From: JAWOFN01 sp046497505 [NCBI: bacterium]
GTDB lineage: Bacteria > Blakebacterota > Blakebacteria > Blakebacterales
Direction: 5' to 3'
Length of the DNA: 23,462 bases
NCBI GenBank assembly: GCA_046497505.1
Contig: JAWOFN010000113.1
Location: 1 to 23,462, forward strand
Of the stretch, positions 1 through 11,309 are shown piece by piece (position 1 is the stretch's first letter; each line of letters starts with the position of its first letter). The translations under genes were made by a program, and so were the position numbers. A model generated the notes under the pieces. It made no database searches. It was not told the origin of the DNA and saw only the letters and a list, made by a program, of their open reading frames with translations.

Positions 1-923
1 CGCTCTATCTGAGAGAACACGGCGTGGCGGGCATCACCGGGGTGGACACCCGGGCGCTGACCCGGCACATCCGCTCCTCCGGGGCCATGCGGGGGATCAT
101 CTCCGCCTCACCCGACATCGAGGCGCTCATCGAGCGGGTCCGCGAGAGTCCCGGGATGGAGGGGCGCGACCTGGTCCGCGAGGTGACCATCGAGGACTAC
201 TATACCTGGGAGGAGGGGAGCCCGGCGCCCTTCGGGGTGCGCGAGGAGCGCGGCGCGGGGGGGGAGGGCACCCTGGAGCACCCGATGCGGGTGGTCCCCG
301 AGGGGGAGGACCCGCTCCCGGAGGGTCCCTTCCGGGTGGCGGTCCTCGACTACGGGGTGAAGCAGAACATCCTGCGGCGTCTGGTGGACGTGGGGAGCCG
401 GGTGCGGGTCTACCCCGCCGACACCCCCGCCAGCCACGTGATGGCCGACGCCCCCCACGGGGTGGTCCTCTCCAACGGCCCCGGCGACCCGGCCGCGCTT
501 CCCGGCATCGTGGCCGAGGCCCGCACGATGGCCGAGCGGGTGCCCTGCCTGGGGATCTGCCTGGGGCACCAGGTGCTGGGGCGGGCCTTCGGCTACGCCA
601 CCTACAAGCTGAAGTTCGGCCACCACGGGGCGAACCACCCGGTGAAGCGCCTGGCGACGGGTCGGGTGGAGATCACCAGCCAGAACCACGGGTTCGCGGT
701 GGACCTCGAGAGCGGGGGGGAGGGGCTCGAGGAGACCCACGTGAACCTCAACGACGGCACGAACGAGGGGTTCCGGCACACCGAGCTCCCCGTCTTCGCC
801 GTGCAGTACCACCCCGAGGCCAGCCCGGGGCCGAAGGATGCCGCCTATCTCTTCCGGGAGTTCGTCCGGGCCATGGGCCTGCGTGCGGAGGAGACCGCCC
901 GGACGCGGAAGGAGGGACCCTGA
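1..923 (+). CDS. carA: Carbamoyl-phosphate synthase small subunit, 3' part (cut by window start)
   Basis: This is the glutamine-hydrolysing subunit that feeds ammonia to CarB for carbamoyl phosphate, used in pyrimidine and arginine synthesis in the cytoplasm. The reading frame is open from base 3, so the N-terminal ~70 residues of the usual ~380 lie outside the window; 306 residues are visible. The first residues include the small-subunit signature [16 protein letters not shown] class I glutamine amidotransferase domain follows, with the nucleophile elbow CLGICLGHQ (nucleophilic Cys codon at 558-560) and the His/Glu pair in [10 protein letters not shown] near 808-830. The internal ATG at 24 is not the true start. 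Its TGA is one base before the carB ATG, so the two genes are almost certainly co-transcribed. A poly-G tract near 256-264 does not break the frame. Confidence 0.97.
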   Translation, partial: LYLREHGVAGITGVDTRALTRHIRSSGAMRGIISASPDIEALIERVRESPGMEGRDLVREVTIEDYYTWEEGSPAPFGVREERGAGGEGTLEHPMRVVPEGEDPLPEGPFRVAVLDYGVKQNILRRLVDVGSRVRVYPADTPASHVMADAPHGVVLSNGPGDPAALPGIVAEARTMAERVPCLGICLGHQVLGRAFGYATYKLKFGHHGANHPVKRLATGRVEITSQNHGFAVDLESGGEGLEETHVNLNDGTNEGFRHTELPVFAVQYHPEASPGPKDAAYLFREFVRAMGLRAEETARTRKEGP

Positions 924-924
924 G

Positions 925-4166
<3,242 letters not shown>

Positions 4167-4170
<4 letters not shown>

Positions 4171-5546
4171 GTGCGGAAGAGGGGAAGAGGGCCGGGAGGG
4201 ACCCCGGCCTCGAACCGCCTCCCGGTGAGGAGGGGGACGCCCTGAGGGATGGGCTGCTGGTCAGGGACGCCGAGCCGGAGAACGTGGTCCACCAGCGCTC
4301 GGAGTACCTGCAGCGCATCTACATGCTCATCCGCATGCGCTGGTACGCCATCGCGGTCCTGCTGGTCACCATCACGCTGACCACCATCATCGGGGGGTTC
4401 GAGTTCAGCCTGGTCCCGCCGGTCATCGTGCTGATCCTCATGGCCATGTACAACGTGGCCTTCGAGGTCGACTTCCACTGGCGGGAGCGGAAGAACCTGG
4501 GCCGGACGGGGCTGGCCGCCATCTACCGCTCCGCCAACGTCCAGATCGACATGGACATGGTGGCCCTGACCGCCCTGGTCCACTTCACGGGCGGGATCGA
4601 CAGCCCCTTCGTCTTCTTCTACATCTTCCACACCATCACCGCCTCGTACCTGTTGAGCCGGGCTGAGACCTTCGTGCAGGCCACCCTGGCCCTCTCCCTC
4701 TTCGCCACGATGTGCTACCTGGAGTTCCAGCCCATCGTGATACCCGAGCTGGACGACCTGGTCATCCTGGACCACGTGTTCCTCTACGGGGAGGAGATCC
4801 TGCGGGCCAACCCGGATCAGCCGTTCAACTTCGAGAACGCCGGCTACATCCTGGCCTTCCTGATGGCCCTGGCGGCGACGCTCTACATCAGTGCCTGGAT
4901 CGGCACCCTCCTCTCCCGGCGATACCGCGAGAAGGAGAACGCCATCCGGGAGCAGGCCATCACGGACGGGCTCACCGGCCTCTACAACTACCGTCACTTC
5001 TCCGAGCAGTTCGAGCTGGAGTTCGAACGGGCCCGGCGCTACGGGCACGACCTGAGCCTGGTCATGGTGGATATGGACGGCCTGAAGGCGTTCAACGACG
5101 TGCACGGCCACCTGCTGGGGAGCCAGGCCCTGAAGGAGATCGCCGACATCCTCAAGGGGTCCACCCGGGCCATCGACGTGGTGGCGAAGTACGGGGGGGA
5201 CGAGTTCGCCGTCATCCTCCCGGAGACCGACAAGGACGCCGCCGCGCTGACCGCGGAGCGGATCCGTCGCCGGGTCCGGGAGCACCGCTTCCTCACCGGG
5301 GACCGGAAGCGGACCGGGCAGCTCTCGATCTCGGGCGGGGTCTCCACCTTCCCCGACGATGCCACCGCGCTGCGGGAGCTGGTGGACAACGCCGACGGAG
5401 CGCTCTATTCCGCGAAGCAGGCGGGACGGAACCGCGTCAAGGTCCACGGCAGGGAGGGTTTCCTGGGCGGGGAGACGGACGGGATGAGCAGGGAGGGGGA
5501 GGAGACCGGGGCCGCCGCCTCGGCCCCCGAGACGGCCGCCTCGTGA
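4167..5546 (+). CDS. Membrane-bound diguanylate cyclase (GGDEF domain)
   Basis: Predicted to make cyclic di-GMP from two GTP at the inner face of the membrane. The protein is 459 aa. A ~50-residue charged N-terminus is followed by about five or six hydrophobic segments (near residues 59-76, 81-98, 127-140, 146-164, 167-185 and 224-249). The motif TGGIDSPF at 141-148 resembles the GG-x-x-(N/S)-PF motif of RegB/PrrB-type membrane sensor domains. A GGDEF domain begins at about 260 ([11 protein letters not shown]). It has the intact active-site motif GGDEF at 343-347, metal-binding D302 in VDMDG, and an RxxD product-inhibition site (RAID, 334-337) nine residues ahead, as in PleD. It should therefore be active and feedback-inhibited. 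The last ~35 residues are Gly/Glu/Ala-rich tail. GGGAG precedes the ATG, which overlaps the carB stop by 4 bp, so translation is probably coupled. The input signal of the membrane domain is unknown. Confidence 0.93.
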
Positions 5547-5556
5547 GGGGGGAGCA

Positions 5557-5573
5557 CCGCCCGGAGGGGGCGG
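5557..5573 (+). terminator. Short GC hairpin after the diguanylate cyclase gene
   Basis: CCGCCC at 5557-5562 pairs perfectly with GGGCGG at 5568-5573 around a 5-nt loop, 11 bases after the upstream stop. No T-run follows, so it is at best a weak or factor-assisted terminator or an mRNA-processing hairpin. The function is inferred from position only; in such GC-rich DNA a 6-bp stem can arise by chance. Confidence 0.3.
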
Positions 5574-5629
5574 AAGGGGTGGAACAGCAGACGGTCCTCG
5601 CACGTTGTACCATCGCCATGGGGAACAGA

Positions 5630-7846
5630 ATGCATCTTCGAGCAGCGGCCGCCCTGTCGGCGGTCCTCATCTCCGTATCCATCCCGGCCGGATCGGCGGC
5701 TGCCCAGGTAGACCTGGGTTCCTCCGATCCGGCGGCCGAGGCCCTGGTCGAAGGGCAGCGGCTCCTGGCGGTCCCCTACTACGAGCGGGCGCGGGCGGCC
5801 TTCGAGAAGGCCGCCCGTCTCGCCCCCGACGACCCCGAGCCGAGGGTCTGGATCGGGCGCGCCTACTTCCAGGAGGGGCGCAAGCAGGAGGACCGCGCGA
5901 TCCGCGAGTTCGGGCGCGCCCTGGAGATCGCCCCCCGCGACAGAGAGGCCCGCTACTGGATGGGCCGGGCCCTGCAGCGCCGGGACGAGTCGGGGGACAT
6001 GGAGGAAGCGAAGGGATACTACGAGGGACTGCTGGAGGAGGACCCCACGTTCCGGGACGTGCTCCGCCGGGTCCAGGAGACCCACGTCGAGCTGGGCACC
6101 CTGCCGCGATACACCGCCCGCATGGAGGAGGCGGCCCGCGGGGACACCGGCGATGCCCTCGCCACCTACCGGTGGGCGGAGGCCCTGCGGCAGATGGGGC
6201 AGACGGCCCGGGCCGAGGCGCTGCTGAAGGGGCTCCGGGAGAGCGCCCGGGACTTCCTCCCCGGCCGGGTGAACTACTCCATCGCCATGGCCCTCTTCGA
6301 GGAGGAGCGCTGGGAGGAGGGTACGGCCTACTACCTGGACGCGATCCGCTACATGAGCGACCCGACGGTGGCCCACACCATGTGGGAGGACATCCTCTTC
6401 ATCGCCGAACCGGTGGAGCTGCAGCGCTACCGCCGCGCCCGGTCGGTGGAGGAGTACCGGGACCTCCTCACCGGGTTCTGGAAGCAGCGCGACCCGGACC
6501 GGACCGACGCGGCCAACGAGCGGGTGGGGGTGCACTACCGCCGGCTGAAGGATGCCTGGGACAACTACCAGCTCCCCGGGATGCGGGCGGCCTGGAACGA
6601 CCCGGATGCCCAGGGCAGGCTGCGCCGTCCTCCCACCTACATCGCGGACGCCCCCTTCGACGACCGGGGTCTGGTCTACCTCCGGTGGGGGGAGCCGGAC
6701 GAGACCGCCTTCGACCAGGACGCCGGCGTGGACAACATGTCCTGGATGTACACCGAGAAGGGCGTCCGCCCGGAGATGATCTTCCACTTCGAGCGCCACG
6801 AGCTGGGGGGCGGATGGCGTTTCGTACCCTATCCCCGGCCGGAATACGCGATCTCCCGGACCTCCATGGACCCCAGCTTCGGAGCGCTCCAGCGGGGTAC
6901 CGACCCGCAGCTGGTCGACCGGTTCTCCCGGAAGGCCAACCAGGACATCCTGGAGGGGCTGACGAAGGACGGCTACATACCCGACTTCGTGGAGACGTAC
7001 GAGCCCCTGGACGTCTTCGTGGACTGGGCCGCCTTCAAGGGGAGCGGGGGCCGGACCCGGCAGGAGATCTACTGGGGCATCCCGCTCATCTCCCTGATGA
7101 ACCGGCAGGTGGCGGAGCGGCTCTCGACCGAGGTGGAGGTGAACCTCTCGATCTTCAGCCCCGACTTCTCCAACGAGGTCTACAAGGCGGACCGGACCAT
7201 GACCATCCAGGTCCCCCGCGACACGCCCCTCAACGCCCTGGCCGTGGATCAGGAGGTCATCCCCCTTGCAGCGGGGCAGTACGAGGCCGCCCTGAGGGTG
7301 GAGGACCTGGTGGGGAACAAGCTCCAGGTCTCCAACTTCCAGCTGGTGGTGCCGGACTACACCGGGGAGGAGTCTCTGCAGGTGAGTGACATCCAGGTGG
7401 CCATGGACATCGCGGAAGGGGAGACCCGGAGCCGCTTCGTGAAGCCCGGCTACACGGTCGTGCCCCTGCCCTCGAGGGTCTACAGCAGGGGACAGCCGGC
7501 CCATATCTACTTCGGGGTCTACGGGCTGAGCAAGGACGAGGTCGGAGCCACCCGTTACCGGGTCTCCTACACGATCCGCCCCGCCGGGGGCGAATCGGGG
7601 ACGCTGGGACGCGTCCTGGTGGGAGGCCTGCTGGGCCGGCGGGACGAGGCGGGCGGGATCACCGTCACCGGCGACGAGGAATCGGGGATCATGAACGACA
7701 TACACAAGGTCCTGCAGATCAGCCTGGGTGAGAGCAGCTACAAGCAGTACACGCTGCGCATCACGGTGGAGGACCTGGTGTCGGGGCGCACGGCCACCAG
7801 CACCACCTACTTCCGGGTCGAGCAGGGTACGGGCGGGGGCGGATGA
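5630..7846 (+). CDS. Secreted TPR protein with a GWxTD-like domain
   Basis: The 738-aa product starts with a clear signal peptide (MHLR, a hydrophobic core, probable cleavage after AAA near residue 25). It therefore acts in the periplasm or outer envelope. Residues ~45-250 hold tetratricopeptide-like helices (for example YYERARAAFEKAARLAPDDPEPRVWIGRAYF). Residues ~283-360 match the pattern of GWxTD-domain proteins: FWKQRDPDRTDAANERVGVHYRRL, then DRGLVYLRWGEPDE. The literal GWxTD segment is replaced by APFDD. The rest (~400-738) is beta-rich and reminiscent of the C-terminal region of these proteins. No enzymatic function is known to me for the family. ATG 5630 has GGGGA about 5 nt upstream; ATG 5618 (four residues longer) has no Shine-Dalgarno but cannot be excluded. 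The stop overlaps the HAD gene by 4 bp. Confidence 0.82.
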   Translation: MHLRAAAALSAVLISVSIPAGSAAAQVDLGSSDPAAEALVEGQRLLAVPYYERARAAFEKAARLAPDDPEPRVWIGRAYFQEGRKQEDRAIREFGRALEIAPRDREARYWMGRALQRRDESGDMEEAKGYYEGLLEEDPTFRDVLRRVQETHVELGTLPRYTARMEEAARGDTGDALATYRWAEALRQMGQTARAEALLKGLRESARDFLPGRVNYSIAMALFEEERWEEGTAYYLDAIRYMSDPTVAHTMWEDILFIAEPVELQRYRRARSVEEYRDLLTGFWKQRDPDRTDAANERVGVHYRRLKDAWDNYQLPGMRAAWNDPDAQGRLRRPPTYIADAPFDDRGLVYLRWGEPDETAFDQDAGVDNMSWMYTEKGVRPEMIFHFERHELGGGWRFVPYPRPEYAISRTSMDPSFGALQRGTDPQLVDRFSRKANQDILEGLTKDGYIPDFVETYEPLDVFVDWAAFKGSGGRTRQEIYWGIPLISLMNRQVAERLSTEVEVNLSIFSPDFSNEVYKADRTMTIQVPRDTPLNALAVDQEVIPLAAGQYEAALRVEDLVGNKLQVSNFQLVVPDYTGEESLQVSDIQVAMDIAEGETRSRFVKPGYTVVPLPSRVYSRGQPAHIYFGVYGLSKDEVGATRYRVSYTIRPAGGESGTLGRVLVGGLLGRRDEAGGITVTGDEESGIMNDIHKVLQISLGESSYKQYTLRITVEDLVSGRTATSTTYFRVEQGTGGGG

Positions 7847-8565
7847 GCCCGGTCCCTGCCGGTACCTGCGGCGCCCTGCTCTTCGACGTCCTCCACACGC
7901 TGGTGGACGATTCCGGCTTCCCCAGCCGCTACATGCGCGTCCTCCTGGAGGCGGAGGGACACGATGTGGACCGCGAGGAACTCAGGGAGGTCTACCGCGA
8001 AGTGACGGCCCGGGAGTTCGACTGGGAGACGGCGGCCTCCGAGGAGCCCTTCCGAAGCATCCGGGACCGGCACGAGGCCCGGGTGGAGGAGGTGTACCAG
8101 CGGCTGGAGGTCTCCGATGAGCGTGACATCGCCCGGGACACCGAATGGCTCTGGAAGCAGATCGCCACCAGCCGGATCTATCCCGAGGTGCCGGAGGTGC
8201 TCCCCATCCTGGCCGGGCGCGGCTACCGCATCGCCCTGATCAGCAACGCCGACGAGGACGACCCGGTCATCCAGGTGCTCCTGAGAGCGGGACTGCCGAT
8301 GGCGTTCGAGACGGTGGTCACCAGCCAGGGGGCGGGGGCGTACAAGCCCTCACCCCGGATCTTCGAGCAGGTGCTTCGGGAGCTCGACCTGGAGCCGGAG
8401 CAGGTCCTCATGGTGGGGGATTCCCCCGCTTCGGACGTGCTGGGGGCGAAGCGGATGGGCATCCCGGCGGTATGGGTGAACAGGAAGGGGAGGTCCTTCC
8501 CGGAGGGCTATCCCGAACCGGACGCGGAGATCTCGGACCTCAAAGGATTACTGGGACTGCTATGA
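7843..8565 (+). CDS. HAD-superfamily hydrolase (haloacid dehalogenase-like)
   Basis: A 240-aa cytoplasmic protein of the HAD-IA type. Motif I is LLFDVLHTLVD, giving nucleophile D15 but Leu17 where phosphatases carry the general-acid Asp. Motif II is LISNAD (S134), motif III is K168 in YKPSPRIF, and motif IV is VGDSPASD (D193, D198). A helical cap occupies about residues 20-100. The D+2 residue is also non-acidic in dehalogenase-like members (FDxYGT or FDVFGT), so the substrate could be a phosphate ester, a halo-acid or something else; I cannot tell. The ATG overlaps the stop of the upstream TPR/GWxTD gene by 4 bp, and its own stop overlaps the cyclophilin start by 4 bp, so the three are one translationally coupled operon. 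Confidence 0.88.
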   Translation: MSPVPAGTCGALLFDVLHTLVDDSGFPSRYMRVLLEAEGHDVDREELREVYREVTAREFDWETAASEEPFRSIRDRHEARVEEVYQRLEVSDERDIARDTEWLWKQIATSRIYPEVPEVLPILAGRGYRIALISNADEDDPVIQVLLRAGLPMAFETVVTSQGAGAYKPSPRIFEQVLRELDLEPEQVLMVGDSPASDVLGAKRMGIPAVWVNRKGRSFPEGYPEPDAEISDLKGLLGLL

Positions 8566-9167
8566 GGAACATCGGACCCGTCATCATCGGCGCCCTCATG
8601 CTCCTCGCCCTGGCGGCGGGGGCCTTCCTCTTCCTCGGCGGAGAGGAGCAGGGGGTCATCCGCACCGACCTGGGGGAGATCGTCATCGAGTTCTACCCCG
8701 GCGAGGCGCCCAACCACGTGGAGAACTGGATCGAGCTGGCCCGGCAGGGCTTCTACGACGGGACCACCTTCCACCGGGTGGTGCCCGGGTTCGTCATCCA
8801 GGGGGGCGACCCCCTCTCGAAGGACGACGACCCGTACAACGACGGGCTCGGCGGGCCGGGCTGGAACGTGAACGAGGAGTTCAACGACATCCCCCACGAG
8901 CAGGGGATCGTGAGCATGGCGCGCAGCGGGGAGAACGTGAACTCGGCGGGGAGCCAGTTCTTCATCTGCCTCGACCGGCTCCCCTACCTCGACCGGCAGT
9001 ACACCGTCTTCGGCCGGGTGGTGGAGGGGATGGACGTGGTGGACGCCATCAAGGCCCGCCCCCGGGTCCCGGACGACCCGGACCGCCCGATCCAGCCGGT
9101 GGTGATGCGGGAGGTCACGGTCCGGACCGCCTACCGGGTCCCCTTCTACGGCACCTTCTACCTCTGA
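8562..9167 (+). CDS. Membrane-anchored cyclophilin-type peptidyl-prolyl cis-trans isomerase
   Basis: Predicted to catalyse proline cis-trans isomerisation on the periplasmic side. The 201-aa product has one N-terminal hydrophobic anchor or uncleaved signal (residues 5-26), then a compact cyclophilin domain. Conserved active-site elements are visible: FHRVVPGFVIQGGD (R72, F77, Q80), GSQFFI (Q132, F133) and YTVFG. The residues usually occupied by Trp and His near the active site (LDGKHTVFG in typical members) are Tyr here (PYLDRQYTVFG), as in many bacterial short cyclophilins. The ATG overlaps the HAD stop by 4 bp. The 3' end overlaps the convergent minus-strand gene by 10 bp. A folding factor beside a secreted TPR/GWxTD protein suggests a role in envelope protein biogenesis, which is inference. 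Confidence 0.93.
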   Translation: MRNIGPVIIGALMLLALAAGAFLFLGGEEQGVIRTDLGEIVIEFYPGEAPNHVENWIELARQGFYDGTTFHRVVPGFVIQGGDPLSKDDDPYNDGLGGPGWNVNEEFNDIPHEQGIVSMARSGENVNSAGSQFFICLDRLPYLDRQYTVFGRVVEGMDVVDAIKARPRVPDDPDRPIQPVVMREVTVRTAYRVPFYGTFYL

Positions 9168-10534
9168 TCCCTCTCCTCGCCTGAGGGTGCCTCGTTGGTC
9201 ACCAGGCGCCCGAGGAGCCACTCCGCGCCCCCCTCGCCGCGGCCCGCGGCCTCCCGGATGTCGCGCATGCGGGCCTGGACGAGGAAGTCCTTCACACCGC
9301 CGGCCAGCACCGAACCGGCGGAACCCACGTTGTAGTGGATCCCCACCCACTCGCCGGGGTCCAGTCCGGTGAGCGTGGGCCCGTAGTCCACCAGCAGACC
9401 GGCGGTCCTGCGCTTCAGCTCGTCCAGGTGCTTCCGGTAGTTCTCCTGCGATTCCTCCCGCTGGCGTACCCCACGGGCCCGGTACTTCTCGGCGGCCTGC
9501 TTCGCCCGCTCCTCGACCTCCACGCGGAGCGTGGTGTCCCCGGGGGCAGGGGGGGGCGGGGGCGGGGCGGCCGCGGACTCCAGGGACAGCTGGCGCATCA
9601 TGGCGTTCTTGCGGAAGATCACGCCGTAGCCCTCGATGTAGACCGGGTCCGCCTCCCCCCCGAACCAGGAGGTCGCCGAAAAGGTGATCGCAGCGGCCTC
9701 GGTCTCCTCGGGCTCGAGGGCGGTGTCGATGATCTCGCCCATGATGCGGATCTGCTGCTGGAGCTTCTCGCTGCCCGCGGAGGCATGGCCCACCCGGATG
9801 GCCCCGAGGGTCCGCTGGAGATGGTCGGGGGGGCCGATCTCCCCCTTGCGGACCGTCAGCGAGACGTTCTCTTCCTGCTCGCCGGAATCCAGGTCCACGA
9901 TGAAGGTGATCTGCTCCTCGTCCGCGGCCCGCTTGAGGGTGGAACCGTAGGTGGCCAGCACCTCCTGGAGGGCCTCGATGGCCCGTTCACGATACTCATC
10001 CCGCCACGCCTCGAGGGCCTGCCGGCGCTCCTCCTGCCGCTGCGCTTCCTCCTCGGCCTGCTCCTGCTCCTCTGCGGTCCGCTCCGCTTGCTCGCGCGAG
10101 CGCACCACGGCGGCCAACCGCTCGGCGGTCTCGTAGATGTGGAACAGGCCCTCCTCGATCCCAAAAAGCCACCGGCTGCCGGGGGATCCCACGTCGATCG
10201 TGAAGAGGTAGCCGTAGCCCGCCATGTAGAACCCGGAGATGTCCCGGATCGAGAGAGCTCCCGTCCGGGCGTGCGAGAGGAAGACATCGTACTGCCTCCG
10301 CTTCCGCTCGCCGGTCACGGTCAGGAGTGATCCCCCCTCCTCACCCTTCAGGATCTCGGGCAGCTCGGGGGCCTCCACCTCTTCGAGCGCGGTGCGGATG
10401 ATACGCTGCATGATGCGGATGTCGGTGGGGACCTGGGGCTCTTCGGCCGCCGCTGCGGCGGTGATCCCCGCCGCCAGGAGCAGACCCACCGCGAAGAGGA
10501 TCAGCCGGGTGCTGCTGCGCTGTTCTTTCATCAT
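9158..10534 (-). CDS. Secreted protein of unknown function made of two divergent repeats, third gene of a sigma/anti-sigma operon
   Basis: I do not recognise a named family. The 458-aa protein has a signal peptide (residues 1-30, ending AAAAA/EE). Reading it by eye, the same order of landmarks occurs twice. Copy 1 has DIRIM-x3-I-x2-TALE at 38-51, YMAGYGYLF at 103-111, a charged coiled coil at ~133-190 and TYGSTL at 195-200. Copy 2 has QIRIM-x3-I-x2-TALE at 261-274, YIEGYGVIF at 299-307, a coiled coil at ~338-378 and DYGPTL at 383-388. A proline run (324-329) sits in the second copy. The start is the first of two adjacent ATGs, with GGGAGGG 6 nt upstream. It begins 13 nt after the anti-sigma stop, so it is probably a structural or sensory envelope partner of that system. 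It ends 10 bp inside the convergent cyclophilin gene. Confidence 0.8.
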   Translation of the reverse strand: MMKEQRSSTRLILFAVGLLLAAGITAAAAAEEPQVPTDIRIMQRIIRTALEEVEAPELPEILKGEEGGSLLTVTGERKRRQYDVFLSHARTGALSIRDISGFYMAGYGYLFTIDVGSPGSRWLFGIEEGLFHIYETAERLAAVVRSREQAERTAEEQEQAEEEAQRQEERRQALEAWRDEYRERAIEALQEVLATYGSTLKRAADEEQITFIVDLDSGEQEENVSLTVRKGEIGPPDHLQRTLGAIRVGHASAGSEKLQQQIRIMGEIIDTALEPEETEAAAITFSATSWFGGEADPVYIEGYGVIFRKNAMMRQLSLESAAAPPPPPPAPGDTTLRVEVEERAKQAAEKYRARGVRQREESQENYRKHLDELKRRTAGLLVDYGPTLTGLDPGEWVGIHYNVGSAGSVLAGGVKDFLVQARMRDIREAAGRGEGGAEWLLGRLVTNEAPSGEERDQR

Positions 10535-10547
10535 CGTCGTCCCTCCC

Positions 10548-11309
10548 TTATTCCCTCTCCCGGTCCGCGCCCGGCAGGGCGAGACTGGCCAGGATCGAGT
10601 TGGTCCGCTGCAGTTCGGTCATGGTCATGTACTGGTAGTCGTTCAGCAGACCGTTGAAGTAGTCCATGCTCTGCTGGTGCCGTGCGTCCATCTCGTCGAG
10701 GGCCGTGCTCACGGTCTGGATGAGCTGGCTGTTCAGGGCCGCGTCCCGCTGGTCGAAGCGCTGTTCCAGTACGGCCAGTACGGCCCGCCGGTCCTCGGCG
10801 CGCGTGGTGCGCACCAGGTCCTCGATGTAGGAGGCCATCTCGGCCAGGCCCTGCTGGAGTTCCTGGTGGGTGACCGGGACGGTCTGTTCCGCTCCAGGAG
10901 CGGGTCCTTCCGCAGCGTCTGTACCCCCCAGACCCACCCGCACCGAACCGTCCGGGGCGACCCGCACGTCCAGCAGGGTGATGCCCAGAGCCAGCACCGC
11001 GACCACGACCACGGCGGCGGCCGCCGGCTTGAGGATCGGTCTTAGCAGCAGCCCGCCCAGCTCGTCCGCCCAGCGGCGCACGCGGGTGAGCAGCCCCGCG
11101 CGTTCGTTCACGTACACCACGCGGGGCGCGGTGCTCACGTTCGGCCAGGCGGAGAGGGTCTCCCGGGTGGAAGCGAGGGCCTCGTATTCGTTCCGACACC
11201 CCTCGCACGAGGCGAGATGGGAGCGCATCCCGGCCCGGGCGGTCTCCTCCCCCTCCCCGTACAGCAGGTCCATGAGTCCCTCGATGCGGTCCTCGCATGC
11301 GTGCTTCAT
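10548..11309 (-). CDS. Anti-sigma factor with zinc-finger (zf-HC2) domain and membrane anchor
   Basis: Predicted to hold the adjacent ECF sigma factor inactive at the membrane. The 253-aa protein begins with a cytoplasmic ZAS-type domain: C5 then 25 residues to H31-x3-C35-x2-C38 (HLASCEGC). A single transmembrane helix follows at about 92-113 (PAAAAVVVVAVLALGITLL). The ~140-residue extracytoplasmic part is acidic and then strongly helical (residues ~145-245, QELQQGLAEMASYIEDLVRT onward), likely coiled coil. That is longer than in minimal anti-sigma factors and could be the sensory part. GGAGGAGG stands about 7 nt before the ATG, and the ATG overlaps the sigma gene stop by 4 bp. The zinc ligands and anchor support the call; partnership with the sigma factor is inferred from gene order. 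Confidence 0.9.
   Translation of the reverse strand: MKHACEDRIEGLMDLLYGEGEETARAGMRSHLASCEGCRNEYEALASTRETLSAWPNVSTAPRVVYVNERAGLLTRVRRWADELGGLLLRPILKPAAAAVVVVAVLALGITLLDVRVAPDGSVRVGLGGTDAAEGPAPGAEQTVPVTHQELQQGLAEMASYIEDLVRTTRAEDRRAVLAVLEQRFDQRDAALNSQLIQTVSTALDEMDARHQQSMDYFNGLLNDYQYMTMTELQRTNSILASLALPGADRERE

Noticed and set aside
5405-7705. A 766-codon minus-strand frame opposite the TPR/GWxTD gene
   Set aside because: No motifs, skewed composition, and the plus strand has a signal peptide and TPRs.
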